Of a DNA stretch of 5,544 nucleotides, positions 5,544 to 5,544 are shown one piece after another. Both the position numbers and the translations under genes were made by a program. The stretch covers positions 1 through 5,544 of the forward strand of contig JALVXV010000313.1 of NCBI GenBank assembly GCA_027038235.1, read 5' to 3'. The DNA is from Campylobacterales bacterium. GTDB taxonomy: Bacteria > Campylobacterota > Campylobacteria > Campylobacterales > JALSKU01. Within the stretch, counting starts at the first letter, position 1. Every line of letters begins with the position of its first letter. The notes beneath the pieces were generated by a model. That model saw only the letters and a program-made list of their open reading frames with translations. It ran no database searches and was not told the origin of the DNA.

Positions 5544-5544
5544 A

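Noticed and set aside
3755..5544. CRISPR array, toxin-antitoxin or defence genes in the element part
   Set aside because: No regularly spaced repeats and no such gene pair are visible; only the integrase and one partial gene are present.

Overview
The window looks like an AT-rich chromosome of the Campylobacterota (epsilonproteobacteria). The basis is the tight ribH-nusB-pyrF cluster, which is typical of that group, together with the low GC and the heavy use of ATA and AGA codons. I cannot name the genus from the sequence.

Bases 1-3580 are a co-directional housekeeping block. It contains the 3' end of a PLP-dependent MalY/PatB-type aminotransferase/C-S lyase, ribH (lumazine synthase), nusB (antitermination factor), pyrF (OMP decarboxylase) and an AsmA-family membrane protein gene. 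The gaps between ribH, nusB, pyrF and the AsmA gene are 12, 1 and 2 nt, so these four are very probably one transcript. The 53-nt gap before ribH holds a -10-like TATAAT, five degenerate 7-bp repeats and a Shine-Dalgarno sequence, so a second promoter may lie there. A hairpin at 3590-3617 closes the block.

Bases 3643-3754 hold a complete tRNA-Ser(GCU) gene with an encoded CCA and its own -10 box. From there the sequence changes character. A tyrosine-recombinase integrase gene (3854-5254) begins 99 nt downstream of the tRNA, on the same strand, and is markedly richer in A and T than the housekeeping genes. This is the classic layout of an integrative element inserted at a tRNA 3' end. The left attachment junction should lie within the 3' part of the tRNA, and two 10-bp direct repeats one helical turn apart between tRNA and integrase are candidate recombinase or accessory-factor sites. 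The right part of the element, with the second att copy, is outside the window.

Bases 5262-5286 form a perfect hairpin between convergent genes. Beyond it, on the minus strand, is the C-terminal part of a protein with a Trp/Lys-rich motif that I associate with mobile-element proteins. Its N-terminal part lies beyond the right edge. The window therefore shows only the boundary of the element. I see no defence system, CRISPR array or clearly new system here; any cargo would lie to the right.
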